Assembly: GCF_024139115.2 (NCBI RefSeq) | Contig: NC_085141.1 | Location: 178,696,994 to 178,760,993 of the forward strand | Origin: Armigeres subalbatus | Taxonomy: Eukaryota; Arthropoda; Insecta; Diptera; Culicidae | Direction of reading: 5' to 3' | DNA length: 64,000 nucleotides | Shown: positions 1 through 9,510 of the stretch, piece after piece | How the letters are laid out: each line of letters starts with the position of its first letter | Numbering within the stretch: position 1 is the first letter of the stretch | Position numbers and translations under genes: made by a program | Notes under the pieces: generated by a model | What the model was told of the DNA's origin: nothing | Database searches by the model: none | What the model saw: only the letters and a program-made list of their open reading frames with translations

Positions 1-790
1 TTCAACCCGTAACCACTTAAATGAGGCTTGAGACAAGCAACGTATCGATGTTGCCGCGTTTGAATTATCTTAGTAAATGCGTAATAAATGAAACTATTAT
101 GGCGTCAAATTGTTGAATCATTATTATCTGTTCAGATGTGAACTGAATGTGTGTATGTGTCATCCTCTGGTCAAGTAGTACTAAGAATAATTTGATCAGA
201 TCTCATGCTCGGTAATGGTGCTCTTTCCGTTACGAAGACTAGTACTACAATTCACTTCTGAAAAAAGAAAAATAGGGAATGTACTAGTAGGTCATAACAG
301 GTACAGCAAAAACTTCACAAGGGCGACCTTATTCGCACTATCTACTCAGGAAATAGAATGTCGAGAAGAGCCACCGTTGCTAACTAAAGCGTGAACCGAA
401 TTCCTGGGCCCCCACAATATCCGCGGCAATAGCAGCAAACGATTCCCTGTACGTATTTAGTGTTTTTTTTAATGAGTTTTTATGGTTATGAAGTAATGCA
501 ATAAACAATGTTAAAAGTAAAGAATTGGAACGTGCTCACTTCTGCTACTGCTTTGAACATGGTGTACCAGAAATATCCAAGAATACAACATATGGTTCAT
601 GCATGAATTTTGCTTCTCGTCCTACTTTGATTCCATCAGAATTGTGGCCACAATGCTCAACTGTGACCGATTCGGCAGATGCGAAGGTACTCATTAGATG
701 TAGCCAGATTTACAAATGAAATTTTGAATGAACCACACTTCAAAGCTTATAGATTGAATTATCTAATCATACCTAGGCATAAGCGTTTCA
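1..790. other. Gene-free AT-rich stretch, nothing recognised
   Basis: No long open frame, RNA gene or clear repeat was seen here. The only long frames are short, lack family resemblance and have no splice context. Probably intronic or intergenic DNA. Confidence 0.4.
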
Positions 791-794
791 TTTT

Positions 795-917
795 GTAAGC
801 CTCGTGACATACAAATGCGAAAATGGTAACTTGTGTTAGAAACCTTGCAGTTAATAACTGTGGATGTGCTTAATAAACATGCAGGCAATATCCCAGTGGG
901 GGATGTAATGCCAATAA
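795..917 (+). repeat. Feilai-type SINE, 3' fragment
   Basis: The stretch carries the characteristic 3' body of the Aedes Feilai SINE: a cytoplasmic-RNA-derived run resembling AAACCTTGCAGTTAATAACTG, then CCCAGTGGGGGATGTAATG and CCAATA. The tRNA-derived head and the (AAG)n tail seen in the copy at 54799-55092 are missing, so it is a truncated, diverged copy. Confidence 0.7.
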
Positions 918-1600
918 TAGTATATAAATTAAAAATTTCAAAGGTAAAACAATAGTAGGAAAACTTAACAAAATAATCAAAATGATACTCATTTGTTCCA
1001 GAGGTGATATTCAATCTTGAATATGAGATTCAACAGGAACAGTAGACGAAATCGAAGGTAACTTGTAGACCCGTCGAAGACTTCTTTGTTTGCGACATGC
1101 TGTAATGGACCTAGAAATTCGCAATGGTAAATCGTAGGGATGGAAAATCCAAACGTCAGCCGTTCAATCAACTCAATACATGCTGCAACTTAGTTCACCA
1201 AGATCCTTTTCTTGGGGTGCTAAAACGTCAAGTGCAATTCGTTCGGTTTCAAATTTCTAAAACTTGGCATCACAGTACTTGAACTTCTCACAATCACTAA
1301 TTGATTCGGCGTAGTACCAGCCGAATTGTATGTACTTTGACGGCGATTCTTCTTTCATCTGTTCAGACGTGAGCTAAATAAACGAAAATAAAGTGTATTC
1401 CAACAATCATCAGTTGAAAGGTGGCTTAGGTGCTTCGAATCTGGTCACAAACCATGCAATTGTAAGTGACCGGATGGTAGTAAGATTTGTACTGCCGTTA
1501 ACCGCAAGTCAAGAACATACGTATTTGTATATGGCATCCATATATGTACATGCGGCTTAGACCTGCGGTTAGCGGTAGTGTAGGTGTTGCGGTGAAAAAG
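918..1600. other. Gene-free stretch, nothing recognised
   Basis: AT-rich sequence without a convincing open frame or repeat family. A small inverted motif (TATATGGCATCCATATA) lies near 1530. Confidence 0.35.
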
Positions 1601-1601
1601 G

Positions 1602-2342
1602 TAAGGGTATGCGATTACACGGAGAAACTCAATTTACCCATTAATGGGTACTTTATTGTTCTATCTATTTCTCTCTACAGAGCAATTTACCCATTTTTTG
1701 AAGTTCGGCGGCATAACTCATTAATGGGTTATGCCGTCGAACTTAAAAAATGGGTTAATTTTTCTGCAGAGAGAAAGAGATAGCACAAAAAAATACCCAT
1801 TAATGGGTAAACGAAAATCTCCGTGTACACATTCTTCCTAACATTTCAAAAGGAGTTACTGATTTAGTAATAGAAGTCTGGTGGTAGCTCCAATTCATAA
1901 AATGCTGTATTTACGATGCCTTGAAACGAAACGATAGCAGCACTAATGCTAATGCTAATGCCTTGAAACAAACCGATATTTATATATGTCTATGGACTAT
2001 GTTGATTCGAAACGAAACGAAATATAGATTTACTTTTGAGACTTCAAAACGATACAAAATCTGGATCTTGAAATCTGGATAATTCGAAATTTTACGAAAC
2101 GAAACAAAATTTTATTTGTTTCGCGGAATTTTTATTGAATTGCTTTTGCATTTTGTACACAATTCCGGTTTCATTTTTTTCAAAGTCAAATAACTGTTTT
2201 CCGTCTAATAGAGTTATAGTAACAGAAGAAGCAGTCTGCGATAGGTAAATCGCTTAACATCCGTACTGCATTCAAAGGAATTCATCGTGGAGTGTGTGCT
2301 CCCGAATCCGATAAATTTTATATCAGTTCAGTTCTATATCAG
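1602..2342 (+). repeat. Composite interspersed element, copy A (CGAAAC-rich)
   Basis: This segment and 39467-40264 are inverted copies of one family. Shared landmarks, in order on this strand, are an AAGGGTATGCGAT end, a stretch rich in GAAACGAAACGAAA, a TTTCGCGGAATTTTTATTGAA motif, the phrase GTGCTCCCGAATCCGAT and a final ATATCAGTTCAGTT. Copy A is interrupted directly after GTATGCGAT by the palindromic MITE at 1616-1827. No coding capacity is visible, so it is probably a non-autonomous DNA element or old remnant. Confidence 0.6.
1616..1827. mobile_element. Palindromic MITE with nested ACCCATTAATGGGT palindromes
   Basis: The two ends are inverted copies (TACACGGAGA and TCTCCGTGTA). The arms pair over roughly 100 bp, passing through TTACCCATTAATGGGTA (itself a perfect palindrome), a CTATCT-CTCTCTACAGAG stretch, and TTCGGCGGCATAAC opposite GTTATGCCGTCGAA. 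The centre is an ACTCATTAATGGGTT palindrome. No coding capacity. It sits inside copy A of the composite element, so it is younger than that element. Confidence 0.75.
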
Positions 2343-2767
2343 TAAGTATATAAAAATATAAAAAATGTGGGATTTTTTTTTCTGTCAAAAACCTTATTCC
2401 ACTTAAGAACTATGTGAGTATGCAGAAGCATATTTCATATTGTTTTATCAGCGTGGTTCTATGGCATTGAGCTAACTCAAAACCATAAAATAAATGCATA
2501 GATATCCTTATCTGCCAGGCGTATATGCAGATAGAGAATTGTTAATAGCACACATCGGCTCGCAAGAAAAATCGTCTCCACTTTTCTAGAATGCACAAAA
2601 AAATATATTCCAGATCCAGACGCGATCGCAAAGTTTTCACGGCAGCAGTTTGCTAGGTACGAAGAAACCATTTTCTCTTTCTCATACAAAAAGTTGTATC
2701 AACAGTCTATCATTTTCTTCCAAATTTAACATTTTTGTAGGAGGTTCGGAGACCCACAGTCTTATGG
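2343..2767. other. Gene-free stretch, nothing recognised
   Basis: AT-rich DNA with short poly-A/T runs. No coding, RNA or repeat feature could be supported. Confidence 0.3.
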
Positions 2768-3165
2768 AACGTACACACGGTCAAGCAGTTCGACCAACAT
2801 TGACTCCACCTCTCGTTTATTCAAACATCCATCAAGTTTTACCAACAGCGGCACGAACAATCAATTTATTCGACCAACAACATCACACACGAACGACCGA
2901 AACGCCAACTTGAGCACCAACCAACAAAAAATATATGGGGGTTTGTGCAACTTCACTACAAATGCTCAAACATGTTCGGCGAACCTTGACTCCACCCACG
3001 ACAACTCAAACCAAAATCAAACCGTTTTAATTTTTTTCAACCGAGCTGCCAACTGTCAAATGGTTGTTCGAACAACTTCACACACGTTCAAACAAAGCAG
3101 CAACCGAAGCGTTTTCTTGGGGGCGGAGTCAATGTTCGTCAAACTGTTTGACTGGTGTGTACGTT
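2768..3165. mobile_element. MITE-like element with inverted ends
   Basis: The left end AACGTACACACGGTCAA is matched in inverse at the right end (TTTGACTGGTGTGTACGTT). Both ends continue into a shared AACATTGACTCC / GGAGTCAATGTT inner motif. The interior has further GACTCCACCC-type motifs, also seen in the MITE at 40723-40929, which suggests a common family. No transposase is encoded. The exact target duplication could not be fixed. Confidence 0.6.
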
Positions 3166-3690
3166 GCATTATATACAATCAGCTCAACGAGCCGAGCTAT
3201 TGTCTGTTTGTCCTTGTATAAGTGTTTGTGCATATGAGGCATGTAAAAATTGTTGCCAATGCTGCTATAGACAGTATGAGCCGGTTATGTCCTTACAGTC
3301 AATTTAGGATTTGGGGAGGAAAATTAGTTTGCAACTCAATGTTATAAGAGACCCAGGAATGCCCTGCATCTCCTTGAGCGCCACGGGAAAGGGATCGTTG
3401 ATTAGTTGAAAAGGTAATTCATGTGGAGCCACCTTGGAAATCGACTAAATATTTATTGTAAAAACTCGAACGAAAACCGTGTTTCAAATCAATCCGACAC
3501 AAACTCAATGTGCTTCGTTTAATAGGCTTCTACAACACTATCGATTCTGCACTAAATAATGTTGAGCTATTCGATGCAGACATTAGTTTCATCACTTCGC
3601 GTGCTCCCGCTACTAACTGGCGTGATCAGCATCAACACGGTCGATTGCACATTGATTGAACAAGTTTCTGCTCTGCGTGGCAGATTTTTT
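3166..3690. other. Gene-free stretch, nothing recognised
   Basis: Between the MITE and the truncated 3' side of the RTE LINE there is no recognisable feature. The last about 130 bases carry a short duplicated motif (AAGCCGGCTTGATAACTTCCCA appears twice near 3713-3740), abutting the LINE breakpoint. Confidence 0.3.
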
Positions 3691-3699
3691 TTCACCGGC

Positions 3700-5860
3700 T
3701 TGATAACTTCCCATAAGCCGGCTTGATAACTTCCCACGAACTCATTTACTGATGGTGACTGACGTCGGAAGATGATCTGGGATATCACTTTGTAGGCGGC
3801 ATTAAGGATGGTGATCGCTCGAAAGTTCTCACACTCCAGCTTGTCGCCTTTCTTGTAGATGGGGCATATAAACCCATCCTTCCACTCCTCCGGTAGCTGT
3901 TCAGTTTCCCAGATTCTGACTATCAATTTGTGCAGGCAAGTGGCTAGCTTCTCCGGGCCCATCTTGATGAGCTCAGCTCCGAAACCATCCTTACCAGCTG
4001 CTTTCTGGGTCTTTAGCTGTTGGATGGCATCCTTAACTTCCCTCAAGGTGGGGGCTGGTTGGCTTTCATCGTCTGCTGAACTGACGTAGTAATCTCCTCC
4101 GCTGCCTTGACTTTCACTGCCTGTACTCTCAGCGCCATTCAAATGTTCCTCGTAGTGCTACTTCCACCTTTCGATCACCACACTTCCCATCCTTATCCCT
4201 GTACACTTCGGCTCGCGGCACGAAGCCTTTGCGGGATGCGTTGAGCTTCTGATAGAACTTGCGTGTTTCTTGAGAACGGCACAGCTGTTCTATCTCCTCA
4301 CACTCCGTTTCTTCCAGGCGGGGTTTCTTCTCCTGAAAAAGGCGGGTCTGCTGTCTCCGCTTCCGTCTATAACGTTCCACGTTCTGCCGGGTACCTTGTT
4401 GCTACGCGACCGTCCACACTGCGTCCTTCTCCTCCAGAATCTGTCTGCACTCTTCGTCGAACCAATCGTTTCGTCGACTTCGTCCCATATTCCCGACGTT
4501 GTTCTCCGCTGCGTCGTTAATGGCTGCTTTGACTGTATTTCAGCAGTCCTCAAGAGGGGCCCCATCGAGCTCAACCTCTTCCATCAACGCCGCCCCGAGA
4601 TGCTGCGCGTATGCAGTGGCGACATCAGGTTGCTTAAATCGCTCTAGGTCGTACCGCGGCGGTCGTCGGTACCGAACATTGTTGATGACGGATAGTTTTG
4701 GGCGCAGTTTAACCATCACCAGATAGTGGTCAGAGTCGATGTTAGCGCCACGATATGTCCTGACGTCGATAATGTCGGAGAAGTGCCGTCCATCAATTAG
4801 AACGTGGTCGATTTGTGATTCTGTCTGCAGTGGTGATCTCCAGGTGTACCGATACGGAAGGCTGTGTTGGAAGTAGGTGCTGCGAATGGTCATATTCTTG
4901 GAGGCGGCGGGAATCAATTAGTCGTAGGCCGTTTTCATTCGTCAGCCGATGAGCGCTGAACTTTCCAATAGTCGGTATAAACTCCTCCTCTTGGCCAACC
5001 TGAGCGTTCAATACTCCTATGATGATTTTGGCGTCGTTGCTTGGGCAGCTGTCGTACTCACGTTCCAGCTGCGCGTAGAATGCGTCCTTATCATCATCAG
5101 TGCTTCCGGAGTGTGGGCTATGGACGTTGATTATGCTGAAGTTGAAGAACCGGCCTTTGATCCTCAACCTACACATTTTTTCATTGATCGGCCACCACCC
5201 GATCACGTCCCTTTGCATATCGCCCATCACTATGAAAGCTGTTTTCAGCTCGTGTGTGTTGCCGCAGCCCTGGTAGATGGTATGATTACCTCTAAACGTT
5301 CGCACCATTGATCCCTTCCAACAAACCTCCTGCAGCGCTACGATGCCGAATCCACGGTCCTTGAGCACATCGGCGAGTATGCGTGTGCTCCCGATGAAGC
5401 TGAGAGATTTGCAGTTCCACGAACCGAGTTTCTAATCGCTAGTCCCGTTTCGTCGCAGTGGTCTTCGCCGATGGTTCCGGTCCGTACTCTCTTGTTGATG
5501 GTTCTTTGCGTATTTTTTTTAAAGGCTGGTCTGCAGGGCCTGACGCCGAACCCCCTAGATTTCCGGAGGACCATTCCTCCTTATTCCCGGTGCACAGTTT
5601 CACTTAGAGTCCCTCGCTGGCACTTGGACGATGATCAGCCGTCCCTAACATGGAGAACAGACGTTGTTGTGAGCAGATCCTGACATGGAGAACAGACGCT
5701 CAGTAAGATTTGCGCCTCCGGAGAGGAGCAAACCCCCCCTTACTTGTCAGCATACAATCATAGTTCCCACCGGGGTTGGTTACCCGATCTTCCACGGGGA
5801 GGTAGGGATAGGAGTTGCTGGGTAAGAGGCTGAGGACCGCGAGATGGGGTCTTATTTTAT
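3700..5860 (-). pseudogene. RTE-clade LINE, endonuclease plus partial reverse transcriptase, broken
   Basis: On the minus strand, in order, the element has a 5' leader (about 5860-5575), an APE-type endonuclease, a linker and the first part of a reverse transcriptase. Endonuclease motifs visible are LQEVCWKG, IINVHSPHSG, the degenerate IIIGVLNAQVG (normally GDFNAQ) at 5370-4910, then in a shifted frame QIDHVLIDGRHFSDI and the C-terminal SDHYLV near 4720. The RT start reads KTQKAAGKDGFGAELIK and FICPIYKKGDKLECENFRAI (about 4030-3790). The frame changes several times between 4920 and 4130. The RT stops near 3700, before the YADD active site, so the 3' half is lost. RTE elements encode one endonuclease/RT protein that copies RNA into nicked target DNA; this copy cannot. 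Closest relatives are annotated as craniofacial-development-protein-2-like in insects. Confidence 0.85.
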
Positions 5861-6165
5861 TATACACGAGAGTATAGATTTTCCATTTTATTGTGATATA
5901 ACTTAAAGAAATTTCTGTCAGGGATTTTTTTCATACCTATTGGGGCTCCCGGTTCATATCGATTTGAGGTTTATATTTGCTATGTACTTTGCTATATATA
6001 ATCTATCATACGGAGGCTATACTGAAAGCAATTAAATATTCTTCTTGATCCTCGGATAGAGCATTGTCGTTCGTTCATGACAAAGGAGGAGAGAGTATTA
6101 TCTTTCACTTAGTGGGTACTTCAGAGATGCTGATTATTATCATCCCATAAAGACATTGTGATCGA
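5861..6165. other. Gene-free stretch, nothing recognised
   Basis: AT-rich DNA between the RTE 5' end and the SINE target duplication; no supported feature. Confidence 0.3.
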
Positions 6166-6188
6166 CTTTAGCTTGAGAATTATCAATT

Positions 6189-6655
6189 AGCATTCTGTTC
6201 TGGCCACTTAAGGTCACTCCTGACGGAATCCAAGTTCCAAAGTGCTCGCGTTTTCGGGGGCACACCACTCGATTCAGAGGCGGCGCACAACTGTCATTTT
6301 TGTTGATTTAGCTTTGCTGCGTCGCAGCATGCGTGAAATAATAAAAATGACAGTTGTGCGTTGTTTCTGTATCGAGTGGTGTGCCCCCGAAAACGCGAGC
6401 ACTTTTAAACTTGGATTCCGTCAGGAGTGACCTTAAGAAAGATGCAGGGAACTCTACGACCTCTCATAGGTGCCACGGGAGGTTTTTGGGATTGCGTGGA
6501 AGGTTATAACAGTAGAAATCGTTTTGGTATAACGTGAAACACAGAAAGAACTAAGATAGAAATACAAAGTAGGAAAGGGACGAGCCTGGAATTGAACCCA
6601 CCATTTCTTGCTTATAAGGCAGAAGCGGTAGCCACTAGACCATCGAGCTCGTCCT
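6189..6655 (-). mobile_element. tRNA-derived SINE with 23-bp target duplication
   Basis: A 23-bp direct repeat beginning CTTTAGCTTGAG flanks the unit (6166-6188 and 6656-6678). On the minus strand the element starts with a tRNA-like head: a perfect 7-bp acceptor stem (GGACGAG with CTCGTCC), a box A-like TGGTCTAGTGGCTA and a box B-like GGGTTCAATTCC. A body rich in CTTTC/TTTCT follows. About 225 bp near its 3' end is the TTAA-flanked MITE at 6212-6432, inserted later, so the SINE proper is about 242 bp. SINEs are pol III transcripts mobilised by LINE enzymes. Confidence 0.8.
6212..6432. mobile_element. TTAA-flanked palindromic MITE
   Basis: A 221-bp near-perfect inverted structure is bounded by TTAA at 6208-6211 and 6433-6436. 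Ends read GGTCACTCCTGACGGAATCC and its inverse; the arms continue through GTGCTCGCGTTTTCGGGGG and CACACCACTCGAT and on to AACTGTCATTTTT, leaving a short centre around 6310-6345. No coding capacity. TTAA duplication is the signature of piggyBac-type transposases and of the Aedes MITE class that includes Wuneng (recalled from literature, not checked). Confidence 0.85.
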
Positions 6656-6679
6656 CTTTAGCTTGAGAATTATCAATTT

Positions 6680-7733
6680 GGTTTAAAATCACATCACTAT
6701 TACCGTCGCACGAGCTAAAACGAGTCAGCACTTTTGTTTTATGTCCACGCTACAATTTACTGCATTGCCAATGTGTCTTGCTACACCACTGAGTTAAGGA
6801 TTAGGTAGTGAGTACACACGCCAGGATGGGATGTTATCTTGTTGTTGTAAAAAAGTGGTTTCAAAAGAGTAAAGTATACGAACGGGTGATAAAATAGGAA
6901 GAGCGTCCGCCACCATCATCTGATATGTGCCGTGTACATGGGTTTGGATGGATGCCGGCACATGAAAGAGTTTTCCCTTCCTTCGTAGGTATGTGGGTCC
7001 TCCGACCGGATAGTGGCTGTCTTCGGCGAAATGATGACGCACCAGTACACACTCATCTGACGCTAATGGGAGCGATGTGATGCGAATAATATGGGACGCA
7101 GGCTGCCGTTTGAATGGCCCCGGTCTGTCAGCTACTTCTGATATTATGGGAAAATGGCTCTAAAACGATAACTGTGTCAATTCAAGAGGGCATTAGGAAC
7201 GATGGGAAGGGGACACCGGCGGAGGCACGGATTCAGGATGAATTTCCAGTCTAAAAGCTTTTCTGCCACCTTCCTATCAGTCCCATCTATCTATCCGATG
7301 GGCCTGACTTAAATTAGCCTTTCAGTGGCTCTCACAACGTGAACTTTGTACTTTACTCATGAGAATGTTTACGTAATGCTTTATAAATATCCCATTTTCT
7401 AGTGGTTACTTATCGTAAGCATGGAACGATGAAACATGCGGAGGAAGAAGTTGATCTATTTTTATAGAAGTTTTAATTAAAAATAAACCTGCAGCTTAAA
7501 GCCAAGCTGCATTGCATGTGGTGACTCAATTAAAAATAGGTAATCCATTACATACGATTTATTTTCATTTATGTATCATAAAACAGGCGAATGTGGTCAA
7601 AAGGAGTACATAAACAACTTTGTTACTCCTCTTCACGGCCCCTAAAACAAACGTTTATGGCTTAATTTCCGGGTATAATGATGACAGGGCTTAAACCAAC
7701 AACAATAACAGTTTGTGTGATGTTTTATAACAA
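6680..7733. other. Gene-free stretch, nothing recognised
   Basis: Short frames at about 6794-7052 show no family motif. The stretch 6800-7300 is somewhat more GC-rich than its surroundings but no feature could be assigned. Confidence 0.3.
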
Positions 7734-7734
7734 T

Positions 7735-7980
7735 TGAGAAATAGGGGGGATGGTATCAATGAGTGTTGTGTAATAAAAGGGAAAGGCGGAGCGGGGAGTT
7801 TGGTCTCCCGTCACTTACTGCTGCACAGGGGTGTCCGAAAGAGTTTTTTGCGTTACTTAATTTGGGCACAAAGCCTAACCAGTCCCTTCGGTGGGGTTCG
7901 AACCCACAACCCCAGTATGCCAGACAGGTGCTTTCCTTACAAAGTTACGAAGGAGCTTCGTCGCCCTCCGCAACATAGCG
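7735..7980 (-). mobile_element. tRNA-derived SINE, Ala-like head
   Basis: On the minus strand a tRNA-like head occupies about 7885-7957. Its acceptor stem pairs TCCTTCG with CGAAGGG, the T arm is perfect (GTGGG, TTCGAAC, CCCAC) and includes box B, and a seven-base anticodon-type loop CTGGCAT would place GGC in the anticodon position. The D arm is degenerate. A non-tRNA body of about 150 bp follows. The cloverleaf plus body fits a tRNA-derived SINE rather than a working tRNA gene. Confidence 0.7.
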
Positions 7981-7984
7981 GGTA

Positions 7985-8665
7985 CTAATATGATGGGTTT
8001 TATAAAACGTTTCTGCTATAACTTTCATGTCCCATACACAATTAAAACATTATATATTGCTTATGTAAGGTCGATACTGGAATATTGCAGCATCGTATGG
8101 TCTCCATTTTCAATAACACACGAAGAAAGATTAGATTCAGTACAAGAACAATTCCTATTATTTGCTCTTAGTAAATTAGGTTGGACAACATTCCCACTTC
8201 CATCATCATTATAAACATTCAATCTTTGAAAGAGCGTCGTGAAACTGCAATGGTTTCATTTATTAACGATATAGTTTCGCAGCGTATTGATTCAACAAAC
8301 ATTTTATCCAAAATAAATTTCTACATACCATCTCGACAACTGCGTCATCGACATACATTCTTAATTAATCACTGTCGTACAAATTATGCAAAATTCGGAC
8401 CTCTCAATCAGATGATGGCCATCTATAATCAACACTGCGAAACTATTGACTTTACAATGTCTCGGCAGAACCTAAAAAAATATTTTGTCACAATTCGAAA
8501 CCTACACATCTAAAATTACATTAAATCGCAAAATTAAACACTACTTAACCAATCTATTTTTATTTTTATACACTATAATACCGTATTTATAGCATTAAGA
8601 AAATAAAGAAAAACATGTATATTGTTTATGTACTAGTCTACGTCGGTTGACAAAATAAACTTTGA
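7985..8665 (+). pseudogene. LINE 3' end (Jockey/CR1-like RT C-terminus)
   Basis: The translated stretch shows the usual C-terminal region of Jockey- or CR1-type non-LTR reverse transcriptases: IKTLYIAYVRSILEYCSIVW, then a frameshift near 8180 and LKERRETAMVSFINDIVSQR. A 3'UTR rich in AATAAA-like runs follows to about 8665. Only the last part of the RT ORF is present, so this is a 5'-truncated dead copy. The region after the catalytic palm domain has no independent function. Confidence 0.75.
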
Positions 8666-8823
8666 AGTATTCTGACTCGAAGATGGCGCTTTTTTCGAGG
8701 GTTTTCGAGGTAATTTTCAATAAGAAAAAATGGGACACAGTGAATATGAAAGTTAAAGCAAGCGCCAAAAAATTTAGTCACCTTAGTTTGTCGTACTAAG
8801 TTGATCTAACAATATGTAGAGTA

Positions 8824-9508
8824 GACTGGCCCAGCTTAGTATGAGGAGAAAAAAATATTATCGAATCCTACTGGGCACCCTCTAGGATTGCGTTCTTTTG
8901 ATGAGAAAATTAATCTCTGAAAAATTCAGCTCAATCGGTTGTTGCATAAGCTGGCGCATTTGATTCGAAGTTTGTATGGGGATTTCAGTCAAAATATATA
9001 GGAAAATACACCTTCGACAATCATTCGATCTGGAAATTGGTTCTGATTGCCCAATTGAGCTCAGAATTTCAAAAAACGTTGGTATGTTACAGAACAATTC
9101 CACAGAACTTTGTACGATGATTAAATTAACTTTTATATACTTTTCAGCTAACTCGATTCGGTAAATAAATCCAAAAGTACACAAAATAAATCGGCCGGAA
9201 GCTAAATAAAAGTTTATTTAATCATAGAAAAATGTTCTGCGGAATTGTTCTGTAACATACCAACAGCCGTTTTTGCAATTCTGAGCTTAATCGAACAATC
9301 GGAACCAATTTCCAGATCGAATGAGTGTCAGAGTTATATTTTTCTATGTATTTTGACTGAAATCCCCATACAAACTTCAAATCAAATGCGCCAGCTTATG
9401 CAACAACCGATTGAGCTGAAATATTCAGAGATTGTTTTTTCTCACCAAAAGACACAATCCTAGGTGTGCCCCATGGAATTTGACAACTTTTTGTTGTCTG
9501 GGCCAGTC
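8824..9508. mobile_element. Foldback element with TA flanks (family F1)
   Basis: A 685-bp unit with inverted ends GACTGGCCCAG / CTGGGCCAGTC and TA on both sides. The arms are about 320 bp each and imperfectly complementary. Shared inner blocks include GGATTTCAGTCAAAAT opposite ATTTTGACTGAAATCC and TTGTTGCATAAGCTGGCGCA opposite its inverse. No transposase is encoded. TA flanks point to Tc1/mariner-type mobilisation. A single-arm relative lies at 42400-42730. Confidence 0.8.
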
Positions 9509-9510
9509 TA

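Noticed and set aside
4263..4726. Plus-strand frames over the RTE element
   Set aside because: They are antisense shadows of the minus-strand LINE coding sequence.
6601..6655. Functional tRNA gene
   Set aside because: The acceptor stem is perfect but the T stem is poorly paired and the sequence continues into a SINE body bounded by a target duplication.
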